A stretch of 64,000 nt of DNA, taken from contig CALGRX010000008.1 in NCBI GenBank assembly GCA_937880755.1, forward strand, positions 62,001 through 126,000. Direction: 5' to 3'. Below the pieces are notes generated by a model. That model did not search any database and was not told the origin of the DNA. It saw nothing but the letters and a program-made list of their open reading frames with translations. The stretch is from an uncultured Clostridia bacterium (GTDB taxonomy: Bacteria > Bacillota > Clostridia > Christensenellales > UBA3700). Both the position numbers and the translations under genes were made by a program. Shown here piece after piece: positions 53,143 to 61,455 of the stretch; position 1 is the stretch's first letter, and each line of letters starts with the position of its first letter.

Positions 53143-53436
53143 ATGGACGCTATCAACTCGCCTAACAAAAAAGAAAAAATTACTGCCCTCAACGCCATGA
53201 CGATAGATTTCGGACAGCAATTTGTCATCAAAGGCGTGACCGGCATCGCCGAATCTACCGACAAATCGCTCATAGCTTATTTGGGCGAAAATACCCTCAG
53301 CGTGAGTGGGGACAATCTCAACCTCGTACAACTCGACGTTGAACAAAAATACGCCGTCGTGTCGGGTAGCGTATCGGTCGTCAAGTATAACCAAGGAAAG
53401 GGCAAGTTATCCTTACTCAAAAAACTAGTAAAATAG
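53143..53436 (+). CDS. yabP: Sporulation protein YabP
   Basis: 97 residues. YabP/YqfC family beta-rich domain: ALNAMTIDFGQQFVIKGVTGIAE and 'LSVSGDNLNLVQLDVEQKYAVVSGSVSVVKY' follow the family's pattern, length typical. In Bacillus yabP and yabQ are mother-cell genes needed for spore cortex formation. AAGGAG RBS. yabQ starts one base after its stop. Confidence 0.9.
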   Translation: MDAINSPNKKEKITALNAMTIDFGQQFVIKGVTGIAESTDKSLIAYLGENTLSVSGDNLNLVQLDVEQKYAVVSGSVSVVKYNQGKGKLSLLKKLVK

Positions 53437-53437
53437 A

Positions 53438-53773
53438 ATGCCAATAGAATTGTCGCAGAGCGTGTCCGAACAAGTTAAAGCCTTAGGCATATTTTTATTA
53501 GTCGGCATTGCCGTCGGAATAATCAACGTTATAATCAAAGTAATTAAGACACGCTACGCACTAAAGCTGTGGAGCGGTTACTTAGTCGACTTCCTGCGCG
53601 TCGTAATAGACGGCGCGAGTTTTGCTCTTTCTAGCAACGCCTTTTTTGATTTTAATATCCAAGCCTTTCACGTCTTTACCTACGTTACAACGGCAGCACT
53701 GACTTATAAGCTCTCTTATCTTATACTTATACCTACGCTAAAGAAGTACTTATACACAAAACGGTCTAAATAA
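53438..53773 (+). CDS. yabQ: Spore cortex biosynthesis protein YabQ
   Basis: 111 residues with three hydrophobic helices (about 14-38, 48-70, 78-98), matching the YabQ membrane domain. Function in cortex formation is known from Bacillus, mechanism unknown. The position next to the presumed origin differs from Bacillus, where yabPQ is near divIC. Confidence 0.85.
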   Translation: MPIELSQSVSEQVKALGIFLLVGIAVGIINVIIKVIKTRYALKLWSGYLVDFLRVVIDGASFALSSNAFFDFNIQAFHVFTYVTTAALTYKLSYLILIPTLKKYLYTKRSK

Positions 53774-53973
53774 ACTACTCGTTTGAGCTTCGACACCTTA
53801 CAAAAATATGGATTTAACGGTTATTTAGAAATAGAGTTTAAAAAGTAAATTATTGATATCGATAGGTTATAATTTAATAATTTTTAAAAAAAATTAAAAA
53901 ATTTTTAAAAAAATATTGCATTTATTATAGAAATGTGGTAACATATAGTTACAGAAGATGTCCTAACATTATG

Positions 53974-54013
53974 TAAAAATGCGATTGTTCTCCCCCAAGA
54001 CGTCGCATTTTTA
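53974..54013. terminator. Hairpin terminator downstream of yabQ
   Basis: TAAAAATGCGA (53974-53984) pairs with TCGCATTTTTA (54003-54013) around an 18-base loop. Symmetric A and T runs allow termination in either direction. The loop holds TTCTCCCCCAAGACG, whose complement resembles the GGGGGAG leader at 14185. Confidence 0.6.
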
Positions 54014-54522
54014 CTTTTATGGATATTTTGGATATATTGATTTTGTGGTTATTCAATATAATTTTTTTGGTTTTTAATACACTCATTTTTTAAATAAGGG
54101 CAGGCTCTTTTATACCAATTATTACCGGCGTGAGATATGCCTTAATAACTTTGCTTCTGCGGCTAAAATCCATATATTCTAGACTTCAACAACAACTTCA
54201 ATCGGCTTATAATTATTGCATCGTACACTAAATCATGATATACGTGGCAAAGAGTTCGATTACTAATTACTGTCGACAACGACGTGATGGGGAATACGAT
54301 ATCATTACCGTTGTCTAAATTTAACTAAAATTCCTCGGATTGTTCGCCGGCTCATTCTTTATTTAGTTAAAATTGTCTTGATTAGATTGACAACACGCGC
54401 AACCATTACACCATCTAAATATAATGTGATTACAAAATTATGCTACGTCTTAAAGTACTATAATATTATAATAATTACGTTATAGATGAATAATTAGCAT
54501 TCGGGAGCGCAATAATATAATG

Positions 54523-54543
54523 TTTCACAATTTTAGTGAAACG
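54523..54543. repeat. Inverted repeat with parS-type half-sites
   Basis: GTTTCAC-N7-GTGAAAC. Halves equal those of parS but are spaced apart, so ParB binding is not assured. Confidence 0.5.
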
Positions 54544-54848
54544 GCTTTAATTATTCTTCGGTAGGTAGAATATTTTGCCCTTAAAATCGAGTGAATAATA
54601 TAATTTATATTTATAAAAGTAGCGGAATTTGGCATATTTTAGGCTAGATTTAGCTAATTTTTGCTGTTTTTATTCATTTTAACGTTTCTACGAGGAGCGT
54701 TTTTTGTTGCACAATAGAATAAGCGGTAACCGTCAACAAAAAACACGTGTTGACGCTTAGTGGTAACAACTTGTGCATAGTGGTCTGAGATTAAGTCTAA
54801 TATAATGACAAGTGCGCTTGTATTTGTTCTAAGAATAGGTATATATTG

Positions 54849-54864
54849 CGTTTCACGTGGAACT
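54849..54864. promoter_or_regulatory. parS-like centromere site 1
   Basis: CGTTTCACGTGGAACT against the universal parS TGTTTCACGTGAAACA: the CACGTG centre and both GTT/AAC arms are kept. Confidence 0.75.
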
Positions 54865-55205
54865 TAGTAGTAGGGGTACGTAATTAGCACCTAGCTACCA
54901 AAATACACGGGATAGTTATTTATAAAACGGCAATTAGTCTAATAGCAACATTCATATTGTGAGTTCCGATATCTAATATACGTTGCCCGGCACAGCTATT
55001 ACGTGATATCAGCAAATAGAGCAAAATACGCCTCAGCTGTTTGTGGTACGCTGCAAGTTCAGACGCGTTACGATTATCCCAAAAAGTTGTTATGTCTAAT
55101 TAGTAATATGTTGACAATAATTATTGAGCGAGGATGATAGCAACCACAAGCAATACGGGCGGAGTTTAGATATGCTTTTAAAAATTATCATAACTACTGA
55201 GTAAA

Positions 55206-55221
55206 CGTTTCACGAGAAACA
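55206..55221. promoter_or_regulatory. parS-like centromere site 2
   Basis: CGTTTCACGAGAAACA: matches parS except at the central T and the first base. Confidence 0.65.
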
Positions 55222-55441
55222 TTGTAGTATATTGGTATTATCACGACTTTGAAAAGCGAGCAAATACGCTGCTAAAACGCAAAACAAAAGTGTTAGTTGC
55301 GATTGACATATTTTTAGTGCCAAATAAGTACAGTCCGTATTTATTATTCAACTTATATTTTAATGCTTTACGTAGTAATGAGTTTTGAGTACGGCGGAGT
55401 CATATATGAGTGGTATATATTTATTATAATATGCTTTACGA

Positions 55442-55549
55442 TTATCAATAACCATAAACAATTGTTATCACATATGGTTATCAATAACCAAAAACAATCG
55501 TTATCACATAGGGTTATCAATAACTAAAAACAATTGTTATTACATTATG
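55442..55549. repeat. Three tandem 36-bp iterons
   Basis: Units at 55442, 55478 and 55514, each TTATCAATAACCAAAAACAA then TYGTTATCACATAGGG, with few changes. Each unit includes the small palindrome GGTTATCAATAACC. The arrangement is like initiator-binding iterons. Confidence 0.85.
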
Positions 55550-55795
55550 ATAATTAGTAGTTATTTTATGTCGCAATGTTTTGCACGATTTATTTGCTTA
55601 GATATTTCGACTGCCTTTACGTCGTTTCGACTAATCTCTGACTATCGTGCTTGCAAGATAATAACGGTGCGTCAAACCGGATAGTTGCAATATAACGCTA
55701 AACGTCTTTCGTTACGTATCGCTAAATAATTGTTCGTGTCAAAATACTAAGTTACACCGTCTATCGGCTCTACTCAATTTATATTGGTATTTTAC

Positions 55796-55824
55796 TTGAC
55801 ACTAGATTTTTATTATATTATACT
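55796..55824 (+). promoter_or_regulatory. Sigma-A promoter of the rpmH operon
   Basis: TTGACA (55796-55801), 17 bases, TATACT (55819-55824). Confidence 0.85.
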
Positions 55825-55874
55825 TTATTGGCAAATATTTTATTTACGATATTATAATAAGCGAGGATACAAAT

Positions 55875-56009
55875 ATGAAAAGAACTTTTCAACCAAAAAA
55901 GAGACAACGTAGCAAGGTACACGGTTTTAGACAAAGAATGCGCTCTAAGAGCGGTAGAAACGTGCTCAAGAGACGTCGCAATAAGGGTAGACGCCAACTG
56001 ACCGCATAA
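55875..56009 (+). CDS. rpmH: 50S ribosomal protein L34
   Basis: 44 residues, very basic, MKRTFQPKKRQRSKVHGFRQ at the N terminus and GRNVLKRRRNKGRRQLTA at the C terminus, the full L34 signature. First gene of rpmH-rnpA-yidD-yidC-khpB, the order conserved near bacterial origins. GCGAGG precedes the ATG. Confidence 0.97.
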   Translation: MKRTFQPKKRQRSKVHGFRQRMRSKSGRNVLKRRRNKGRRQLTA

Positions 56010-56015
56010 TCGAAT

Positions 56016-56348
56016 ATGCAAAAGAAGTACAGGCTGTCCGGCAGACGGGTATTCAACTATCTTTACCGCAAGGGGACAAGCGTTGCCAACGGACAATTGG
56101 TACTCATCTATGCGCCCTCCAAATACCCGCTCAAAGTAGGTGTTGTCGTTAGCAAAAAAATCGGCAAAGCGGTTGTGCGCAACAAAATCAGACGACGCAT
56201 CAAAGAGGCTTTTAGGTTGATGATACCTCACGTGGCTGACAAATACAACTATATCGTCGTGGCTCGTCCCGACGTGGCTACTATGAGCTATCAAGACATT
56301 GAAAAATCTTTGGTGCACGTGCTCAAACGGGCAAAATTGTACGACTAA
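56016..56348 (+). CDS. rnpA: Ribonuclease P protein component
   Basis: 110 residues, starts six bases after rpmH. MQKKYRLSGRRVFNYLYRKG, the conserved VVSKKIGKAVVRNKIRRRIKE helix that binds the RNA, and the family C terminus are present. Assists the RNase P RNA in 5' maturation of tRNA. Confidence 0.96.
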   Translation: MQKKYRLSGRRVFNYLYRKGTSVANGQLVLIYAPSKYPLKVGVVVSKKIGKAVVRNKIRRRIKEAFRLMIPHVADKYNYIVVARPDVATMSYQDIEKSLVHVLKRAKLYD

Positions 56349-56351
56349 TCT

Positions 56352-56591
56352 ATGAAGCTCACGCGTTTATTTATTGGATATTACAAGAGTTTTATCAATC
56401 CGCTATTTCCTTCCGTGTGCATATACACTCCGAGTTGTTCGGCGTATATGCTACAAGCCGTTGCCAAGCGAGGCGCGGTCGTGGGGGTAGCAAAAGGCGT
56501 GGCGAGAATTTGTAGGTGCAATCCTTGGTACAAGGGTGGTTTTGACCCCGTCAAGGACAATTTTAAAGGAACTGCAAAATGGCTTTTATGA
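56352..56591 (+). CDS. yidD: Membrane protein insertion efficiency factor YidD
   Basis: 79 residues. Contains CIYTPSCSAYMLQAVAKRG and RICRCNPWYKGGFDPVK, the YidD family hallmark Cys and Gly-Asp-Pro motifs. A peripheral membrane protein that helps YidC insert proteins. Its end overlaps the yidC start by 13 bases. Confidence 0.95.
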   Translation: MKLTRLFIGYYKSFINPLFPSVCIYTPSCSAYMLQAVAKRGAVVGVAKGVARICRCNPWYKGGFDPVKDNFKGTAKWLL

Positions 56592-57574
56592 CTTTGATTG
56601 CCTCGACCGTAGATCAAGTCGAGATGACCAACCTCGTCGGCAAGTTGCTTTTGTTGCTCCGTGAAGGAGTAGGTAACTTCGGCTGGACGGTCGTAGTATT
56701 TACGATTATTTTGCGACTTGCGCTATTGCCACTCGATATTTGGCAAAAATTTTCTATGCGCAAACAACAAAAGAAAATGGCGGCTTTGCAACCAAAACTC
56801 GCCAAAATTCAAAAGCAATACGCAAACAATCCCGAAATGTTACGCCAAAAACAATACGAACTCCAACGCTCGTCGGGTGTCAATATGCTAGCTTCGTGCT
56901 TGCCTATGATAGTGACGATGGTAGTCTTTTTCGTAGTGTTTGCAGGATTTAGAGCCTTGGTCGTATATGACAACCAGCTTATCGTAGCTCGTCTCAACGA
57001 CGCTTACAACGAGATGGTTGCCGCAGGCGCAAGTGCGGAAGAAATCAACGCTCATTTGGCTGCTATGTATCAGCCTGAGGGTTGGTTGTGGATTAAGAAC
57101 GTGCATATGTCTGACATAGGCACCAACGTTATCCCTAGTTACGAAAATTTTATCAGTTCGGGTTGGGGTGGTATCAACGCAACTCTACCTAACGGTTTGT
57201 CCGCAAGCTACGAGACTCTCGTAGGTCCTGCAATGGAAGTTTACAACAAGCAGTCTTTTTGGGACGCTGCACGTTGGAACGGTTACTTCGTTTTGCCGAT
57301 ACTTGCGATAGCAACCAGCTTTTTGTCAACGATGTTGCTCCAAAAGATGCAACCTCAGACCAATATGGCAGTGAACGAAGAGCAAAAGAAAGCACAACAA
57401 AAATCAATGAAAATGATGAACTATATTATGCCTTTGATGCTTGGCGTTTTTGCAATAATGTATAGCGCGGCATTTGCAATCTATTACGTAGTCAGCAACA
57501 TTCTCAGCACGCTTACTTCCGTCATTTTCAATCTTATCATCAAAAAGGTAGACGAAAAATCAGCCAACGCTTGA
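56579..57574 (+). CDS. yidC: Membrane protein insertase YidC/Oxa1
   Basis: 331 residues. TM1 near 40-60 (WTVVVFTIILRLALLPLDIW), followed by the cytoplasmic coiled-coil loop (KQQKKMAALQPKLAKIQKQY) and then further TM helices. The conserved Arg in the hydrophilic groove is Arg in FTIILRLALLP. A larger than usual extracytoplasmic loop (about 130-225) carries 'YQPEGWLWIKNVHMSD'. Gram-positive YidC types are normally lipoproteins. Here no lipobox is seen. Confidence 0.94.
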   Translation: MAFMTLIASTVDQVEMTNLVGKLLLLLREGVGNFGWTVVVFTIILRLALLPLDIWQKFSMRKQQKKMAALQPKLAKIQKQYANNPEMLRQKQYELQRSSGVNMLASCLPMIVTMVVFFVVFAGFRALVVYDNQLIVARLNDAYNEMVAAGASAEEINAHLAAMYQPEGWLWIKNVHMSDIGTNVIPSYENFISSGWGGINATLPNGLSASYETLVGPAMEVYNKQSFWDAARWNGYFVLPILAIATSFLSTMLLQKMQPQTNMAVNEEQKKAQQKSMKMMNYIMPLMLGVFAIMYSAAFAIYYVVSNILSTLTSVIFNLIIKKVDEKSANA

Positions 57575-57600
57575 TTGGTCGTCGATTACAAGGAGTAGTT

Positions 57601-58416
57601 ATGAAAAGTGTAGAAATCACGGCTTCCAGCTATGACGAAGCTTTGGCAAAGGCTTTAGAAGAGTTGGATTTGTCACTCAAACAAGTAGAGGTTACCTCAG
57701 TCAAAGAGAGTGGTATTATTCGCAAAAAGACGACGATAGTCGTCGTAGCCAAGCCTTCGGCAGAAGAGTTGGCTTACGGCTTCGTCAAGGGCGTAATAGA
57801 GAAAATGGGGCTTAACGTAGAGGTTGCTCTCAACGACAACGACGAGACTATCGAACTTGCTTTGTCGGGCGAAGACACCTCCAAACTCATCGGCTATCGC
57901 GGGGACGTGCTCGACAGTCTTCAATATCTTGCCTTGCTCGTTGCAGGCAAAAACAATCCAAAGGGCAAAAGAATGGTTATCGACGGAGAAAACTATAGAG
58001 AAAAGCGTACCGTTACCCTTACCAAACTTGCCAAAAGGCTTGCTTTTAAGGCGGCTAAATCCGGAGAAAGTATCAGCCTAGAGCCAATGAATCCTTTTGA
58101 GAGAAGAATTATTCACTCGGCTCTCGCCGACGACAAATACGTCACCACCTCGTCGGAAGGTGAAGAGCCAAATAGATTCGTCACCATTATCCCAAATAAG
58201 ACCAAAAGAAACGATAGAGGCGATAGAGGCGACAGAAGGGCAAGAGAGAATAGAGAAAAGAAAGAGTACTCTTCCTACGACGTGGAAATACCCGTTCCCG
58301 AGCAAAAGCAAGAGGAAGAAAGAGATATGTACAACTCCGAATACTCTCGCAACTTCAAGAAGAAGGGCGTGGGCAAAGTAAAGTCCTACGGCGCGCCAAA
58401 ATCTAAATATTTCTAA
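57601..58416 (+). CDS. khpB: RNA-binding protein KhpB (Jag)
   Basis: 271 residues from MKSVEITASS, start set by AAGGAG at 57590-57595. Jag_N domain (1-50), KH domain (about 75-150, ELALSGEDTSKLIGYRGDVLD), R3H domain (about 150-205, MNPFERRIIHSALADDKYV), then a basic, disordered tail of about 65 residues ending in KSKYF. KhpA/KhpB pairs bind many mRNAs and affect cell division and envelope. Last gene of the operon. Confidence 0.94.
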   Translation: MKSVEITASSYDEALAKALEELDLSLKQVEVTSVKESGIIRKKTTIVVVAKPSAEELAYGFVKGVIEKMGLNVEVALNDNDETIELALSGEDTSKLIGYRGDVLDSLQYLALLVAGKNNPKGKRMVIDGENYREKRTVTLTKLAKRLAFKAAKSGESISLEPMNPFERRIIHSALADDKYVTTSSEGEEPNRFVTIIPNKTKRNDRGDRGDRRARENREKKEYSSYDVEIPVPEQKQEEERDMYNSEYSRNFKKKGVGKVKSYGAPKSKYF

Positions 58417-58422
58417 AACGTA

Positions 58423-58452
58423 AGACCGCTCGAATTGGGCGGTCTATTTTTT
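58423..58452 (+). terminator. Terminator of the rpmH-khpB operon
   Basis: AGACCGC (58423-58429) and GCGGTCT (58439-58445) followed by TTTTTT. Confidence 0.85.
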
Positions 58453-58526
58453 ATAATGCGATTGTCCGATAGAGATTGCCATACTATATTGCAACTCGGC
58501 GCAATTTGTTTATTCGATATATAGGT

Positions 58527-59858
58527 TTATTTGCCTAGGCAAAACTTGCTAAATATACTGTTGATAATATCTTCGCTGGCGCTGTCGCCGGTAATCTTGC
58601 CAAGCTCGAAGTATGCTTGTCTAAGGTCGAGCAAGACGCACTCCGTCGGTTGAGAGTACAGTGCGTTTGACGCGCTTTCGATACACTCTAAGGCTTGCTC
58701 AATGGCTTGCGCGTGTCTACGGTTGGTAATGACGTTGCCGCTTGCATCGATGCTTTGTCCTATCACGGCGTCAACAATACGCTCTTTTAGTTGCTCTATG
58801 CCTTGCCCGGTCTTGGCACTGATGGCAACGCCCTCGATATTCACTCGAGCAAGGTCACACTTGTTGACCACCTTGATCATCTTGACTCCGCTATCCGCTA
58901 GGCTCTTTTCCAAAGCCTTTTCTTCGTCGTTCATAGGTCTGTCGCTCGGTGTAACGAATAACGTCAAGTCGCTGTTTTTGGCAATATCCATACTTCTTTC
59001 TACGCCAATGGCTTCTACCTTGTCGTCGGTCTCTCTGATACCCGCTGTGTCCACTAATCTCAGCAAAACACCCTTATATTCGATACACTCTTCCAAAGTA
59101 TCGCGAGTCGTGCCGGCAATATCGGTGACGATAGCCCTATCTCTGCCCAACAGTCTATTGAGCAAGGATGACTTGCCCACGTTGGTTTGACCTACTATAC
59201 CCACCGTTACGCCTTGTTTGATATATCCTCCCACCTTTTGACTGTCAACCAATTTTTGAAGCTTTTGACTCAAAAAACTCAATACGTGTCCGCAATTTGA
59301 CTTGCTCTCGTCTTCCATTTCTTCGGGATAGTCGAGGCTTGCTTCAAGTTCGGCAATGCTATCTAACAACTGAGTTTGATATCCCTTTATCTCGCAAGAA
59401 ACACCGCCTTGCATCAGCCTACTGCTTGCTTTGAGCGCCGACAAAGACTCCGACGTAATCATATCCGTCACGCCCTCACAGTCGGCAAGAGCCATTTTGC
59501 CGTTGAGAAAAGCCCTCTTGGTAAATTCTCCCTTGTCAGCGATAACCGCGCCGTAGTTTAGGCATTGTTTGAGCACCTCGTCCACCAATCTCACTCCGCC
59601 GTGACATTGGAATTCTACCACGTCTTCGCCCGTGTAAGAGGCAGGGGCTTGGAAGTAGACGGCTAAGCAAGTGTCCTCGAAAGAGTCGGTTTTGACCTTG
59701 CCGTAATACATATAGTTGGGGCTAGCCTCCTCGAAACTACTTAGCTTTTTGGTGGCAAACATCTTGGCGGCAATGGTTTTTGCCTCATCGCCGCTCATTC
59801 TTACAATACCTATTGCGCCACTCCCCATAGGGGTGGATATCGTTGCTATCGTCTTCAT
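58527..59858 (-). CDS. mnmE: tRNA modification GTPase MnmE
   Basis: 443 residues from MKTIATISTP. The 449-codon frame starts six codons earlier but lies upstream of the -10. N-terminal folate-binding domain, helical domain, G domain inserted with GQTNVGKSSLLNRLLG, IAGTTRDTLEE, DTAGIRET and NKCD, and the C-terminal Cys motif FCLGK. With MnmG it makes the 5-carboxymethylaminomethyl modification of tRNA wobble uridine. In most Bacillota it continues the khpB operon on the same strand. Here it points towards it, and mnmG and rsmG are not in the window. Confidence 0.95.
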   Translation of the reverse strand: MKTIATISTPMGSGAIGIVRMSGDEAKTIAAKMFATKKLSSFEEASPNYMYYGKVKTDSFEDTCLAVYFQAPASYTGEDVVEFQCHGGVRLVDEVLKQCLNYGAVIADKGEFTKRAFLNGKMALADCEGVTDMITSESLSALKASSRLMQGGVSCEIKGYQTQLLDSIAELEASLDYPEEMEDESKSNCGHVLSFLSQKLQKLVDSQKVGGYIKQGVTVGIVGQTNVGKSSLLNRLLGRDRAIVTDIAGTTRDTLEECIEYKGVLLRLVDTAGIRETDDKVEAIGVERSMDIAKNSDLTLFVTPSDRPMNDEEKALEKSLADSGVKMIKVVNKCDLARVNIEGVAISAKTGQGIEQLKERIVDAVIGQSIDASGNVITNRRHAQAIEQALECIESASNALYSQPTECVLLDLRQAYFELGKITGDSASEDIINSIFSKFCLGK

Positions 59859-59864
59859 AGTTCG

Positions 59865-59892
59865 ATTATAACACAACTTGACACGATTGCAA
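59865..59892 (-). promoter_or_regulatory. mnmE promoter with possible leaderless start
   Basis: Minus strand TTGCAA (59887-59892), 16 bases, TATAAT (59865-59870). Only six bases separate the -10 from the ATG, and no ribosome site exists, so the transcript may begin at the start codon. Confidence 0.6.
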
Positions 59893-59990
59893 GTAAAACC
59901 GCAACGCTTGCCGTCGGCGACAATACATATTATGTTTTGGTTACGGCAGAAAACGGTTCAATGCCTATAGATATTTATCCCCTGACTTGA
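59883..59990 (+). pseudogene. Fragment of a cadherin-like beta-sandwich repeat
   Basis: The frame reads TIASKTATLAVGDNTYYVLV then TAENGSMPIDIYPLT and a stop. 'ATL.VGdN.Y.V.VTAENG...Y.L' is the end of a cadherin-like (PF12733-type) repeat from large surface proteins. No start codon or upstream domain is present; the frame runs into mnmE antisense. It is the remnant of a broken gene, or the edge of a join between two sequences. Confidence 0.55.
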
Positions 59991-60046
59991 TGGTCCCACT
60001 ACAATTATTTGAAATTAAGTATTGTGGTTACTATTAAATCAGTATC

Positions 60047-60075
60047 TTGAAATATATATGAATATGTGTTATAAT
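60047..60075 (+). promoter_or_regulatory. Sigma-A-type promoter of the LytTR locus
   Basis: TTGAAA (60047-60052), 17 bases, TATAAT (60070-60075). AAAGG (60081-60085) precedes ATG 60092. Confidence 0.8.
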
Positions 60076-60091
60076 GATCTAAAGGATGTTT

Positions 60092-60790
60092 ATGAGAATA
60101 GCAATAGTTGAAGATGAGATTGTGTATATGAATCAATTGAAAAGTTTCCTATTAAATCACAAAATGGGAAACCAGTTTGAAATTGAAGAATATAAAAGAG
60201 GAACAGACTTTTTACTTAGTCAAAACAAGTATGATATCGCATTTTTGGATATAGAACTTGGAGATCTTTTAGGTGTTGATTTGGCAGTTGAATTGAGGAA
60301 AAAAGATGAGAATGTTATTATAATATTTACAACATCACACACCAATTATATATCAGACGCATTTAAGTCAATGCCTTTCCAGTATTTATTAAAGCCAATA
60401 AAGATAGAACTTTTGCACAAAGAGTTAGATAGAGCGATACAGAACAATATTTTAGCTACTAAGAAAATGGGAATAAATTGGAATAATAAAAAATATTCGG
60501 TGCTAGTTAAAGATATTATATAAATAGAATACTATTCAAGAAGATTATTGATAGTAACAGAAAAAGAAAATTATAATGAAAATGGTAAAATAAATGATTT
60601 AGAAAAAGAATTAAAAATATTTGGATTTGCACGTTCTCATAATGGATTTTTAATTAACATTAATCACTTAAATACCATTAATGGATATGAAGCCATAATG
60701 AAAGATGGAACAAAATTGCCAATAAGCAAAAAGTATTTGAAAGAATTAAAGAAAATATATGCTGAGATTATTTCGGGGGTAGTAATATGA
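60092..60790 (+). pseudogene. LytTR-family response regulator interrupted by one in-frame stop
   Basis: The first part has a receiver domain: acidic residues Glu7-Asp8, phosphoacceptor Asp53 (IAFLDIELG) and Lys in LLKPIK. The frame is stopped by TAA at 60521-60523 (codon 144) and continues in the same frame with IEYYSRRLLIVTEKENY and FGFARSHNGFLININHLNTI, the standard LytTR DNA-binding domain. Intact relatives read 'DI.YIE.Y.R', so the stop stands where Tyr is expected and one base would restore it. Translated as is, the receiver lacks its DNA-binding domain. AgrA/ComE-type regulators usually act with a GHKL kinase, which is not found here. Confidence 0.8.
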
Positions 60791-60948
60791 CAGTGTTAAA
60801 ACTAATAATTAATACACTATCATCAATTATGCAAATTATTGTTTTTGATAGAGTTTTTAGCGCATATGGAGACAAACAAAAAAATAGCAATACAATAAAA
60901 AACATAACATCAGTTATAGGAGGTGGAATTAAATGTTTAAAAAAATAA
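60787..60948 (+). CDS. Small 53-residue ORF overlapping the LytTR stop
   Basis: MTVLKLIINTLSSIMQIIVF then a polar tail. The ATG overlaps the stop of the LytTR frame as ATGA, a common coupling arrangement. One hydrophobic helix at the N terminus. In this position one expects the membrane domain of a GHKL sensor kinase, so it may be the start of a deleted kinase gene. Its last 16 bases overlap the lipoprotein gene. Confidence 0.4.
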   Translation: MTVLKLIINTLSSIMQIIVFDRVFSAYGDKQKNSNTIKNITSVIGGGIKCLKK

Positions 60949-61427
60949 TTGTATTAGGGATGGCATTAATTATGTGCTTAGCAATTTTTACGGGGTGCAA
61001 TCAGGAGGAAAAAAAAGTGGGAGCGTTTTATACATTGAAAGAGGCGTACGATGAGGGGTGGCTGCTGATTGATGATTTGCGGAGCATTGCGTATTATCAA
61101 AGTGGGGTGCAGGATGAACCTAATTTTGTGCCTATTCCGAAAAACCCTGAAAATTTAAGTGGCGAATCCGAGATTGCAATTAAAAAAACTTACTTGGCAA
61201 ACCTGCTTGCTCAAACCAATTCAAGTGGAAAAAAGTTGTATCCACGAGCAAAAATGGATGATATAAATATTTTAGGTTATTATGGTACCTATAATGACTT
61301 AATTGCGGTTAAGATTTCCGATGAATACTCGGGGTTTGCTGATGTGGTAGTGGAACTTACCATTGCTGGAGTGACCTTTACATATAGTGGGGCGTGCGTA
61401 GTAATTTGGAAATCAAATCAAACATAA
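60933..61427 (+). CDS. Lipoprotein of unknown function upstream of the subtilase
   Basis: 164 residues. MFKKIIVLGMALIMCLAIFT then lipobox FTGC (Cys22). The mature part has VGAFYTLKEAYDEGWLLIDD and 'KKTYLANLLAQTN', with a beta-rich C terminus (VELTIAGVTFTYSGACVV). No family identified. AGGAGGT eight bases before the ATG. It is 28 bases upstream of the protease gene, in the same direction, so probably co-transcribed. It may be an inhibitor, receptor or partner of the protease. Confidence 0.8.
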   Translation: MFKKIIVLGMALIMCLAIFTGCNQEEKKVGAFYTLKEAYDEGWLLIDDLRSIAYYQSGVQDEPNFVPIPKNPENLSGESEIAIKKTYLANLLAQTNSSGKKLYPRAKMDDINILGYYGTYNDLIAVKISDEYSGFADVVVELTIAGVTFTYSGACVVIWKSNQT

Positions 61428-61455
61428 AATACCAAATTTTTGGAGGATAAAAATT

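Larger units (their letters stand above)
53780..55790. other. Two-kilobase gene-free AT-rich region, candidate replication origin
   Basis: No frame with coding character, ribosome site or family similarity is seen. It lies directly upstream of rpmH, the usual oriC neighbour, and contains two parS-like palindromes, a spaced GTTTCAC/GTGAAAC repeat and three 36-bp iterons. I did not find an exact TTATCCACA DnaA box by eye, and dnaA is not adjacent. Origin function is an inference. Confidence 0.5.

Noticed and set aside
55436..55550. CRISPR array of three units
   Set aside because: The 36-bp units abut directly with no spacers, so they are iterons.
59260..59300. Copy of the CGATACGTATCG-type palindrome at 59.27 kb
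   Set aside because: It is inside the mnmE coding region and only partly matches.
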